Below are positions 7,011-7,019 of a DNA stretch of 7,019 nt, piece by piece. The translations under genes and the position numbers were made by a program. The notes below the pieces were generated by a model, which was not told where the DNA came from, ran no database searches, and saw only the letters and a list, made by a program, of their open reading frames with translations. The first letter of the stretch is position 1; each line of letters starts with the position of its first letter. This DNA is from Lachnospiraceae bacterium UBA7598 (lineage in GTDB: Bacteria; Bacillota; Clostridia; Lachnospirales; Lachnospiraceae), in assembly GCA_002474415.1 (NCBI GenBank), contig DLQV01000048.1:721-7739 (forward strand), given 5' to 3'.

Positions 7011-7019
7011 TTACAGGGA
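7011..7019 (+). other. Start of downstream sequence, no feature
   Basis: Nine bases remain after the jetD stop. They are too short to show a terminator, attachment site or next gene. Confidence 0.9.

Noticed and set aside
6991..7019. T-rich tract at the end of jetD as a terminator
   Set aside because: The T run is inside the final codons before TAA and has no preceding GC-rich stem.

Overview
The window is almost entirely one tightly packed, plus-strand operon of four genes. I read it as a type III Wadjet (JetABCD) plasmid-defence locus, an SMC/MukBEF-like condensin complex with a Toprim nuclease subunit. The base composition leans to A+T, the Shine-Dalgarno sequences are strong AGGAGG types, a TTG start is used, and the proteins are rich in Lys, Glu and Met. 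This suggests a Gram-positive Clostridia organism, probably a gut Lachnospiraceae-type bacterium; the taxonomic guess is inference from style and protein resemblance.

Layout. Positions 1-520 hold the 3' end of jetA (kleisin-like, TIGR02677/DUF2397 family). The visible frame has an in-frame amber codon at 11-13 and is open from an ATG at 35. jetB (520-1665, MukE/KITE-like, TIGR02678/DUF2398) starts in a TGATG overlap with the jetA stop. jetC (1655-5764) encodes a 1369-residue SMC-like ATPase (TIGR02680) with Walker A, long coiled coils around a central hinge-like domain, an ABC signature and Walker B. jetD (5742-7010, TIGR02679, DUF3323 + DUF2399) has a C-terminal Toprim-like nuclease domain. 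It starts with TTG inside the jetC 3' end. The last 9 bases are non-coding with no visible terminator.

How they work together. Three successive overlaps (1, 11 and 23 bases), each with its own strong Shine-Dalgarno inside the preceding gene, imply co-transcription and translational coupling of the subunits. By family knowledge, JetC dimerises and hydrolyses ATP, JetA bridges the two JetC heads as kleisin, JetB binds JetA, and JetD cuts DNA after the complex has extruded loops on small circular plasmids.

The system itself is already described. The least ordinary point is at the left edge: the amber codon at 11-13 interrupts a reading frame whose flanking codons still look like JetA, so jetA may be split or inactivated here. 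The upstream part of jetA lies outside the window, so this cannot be settled from the sequence given. I see no RNA genes, mobile elements, CRISPR arrays or promoters; any operon promoter must lie upstream of position 1.
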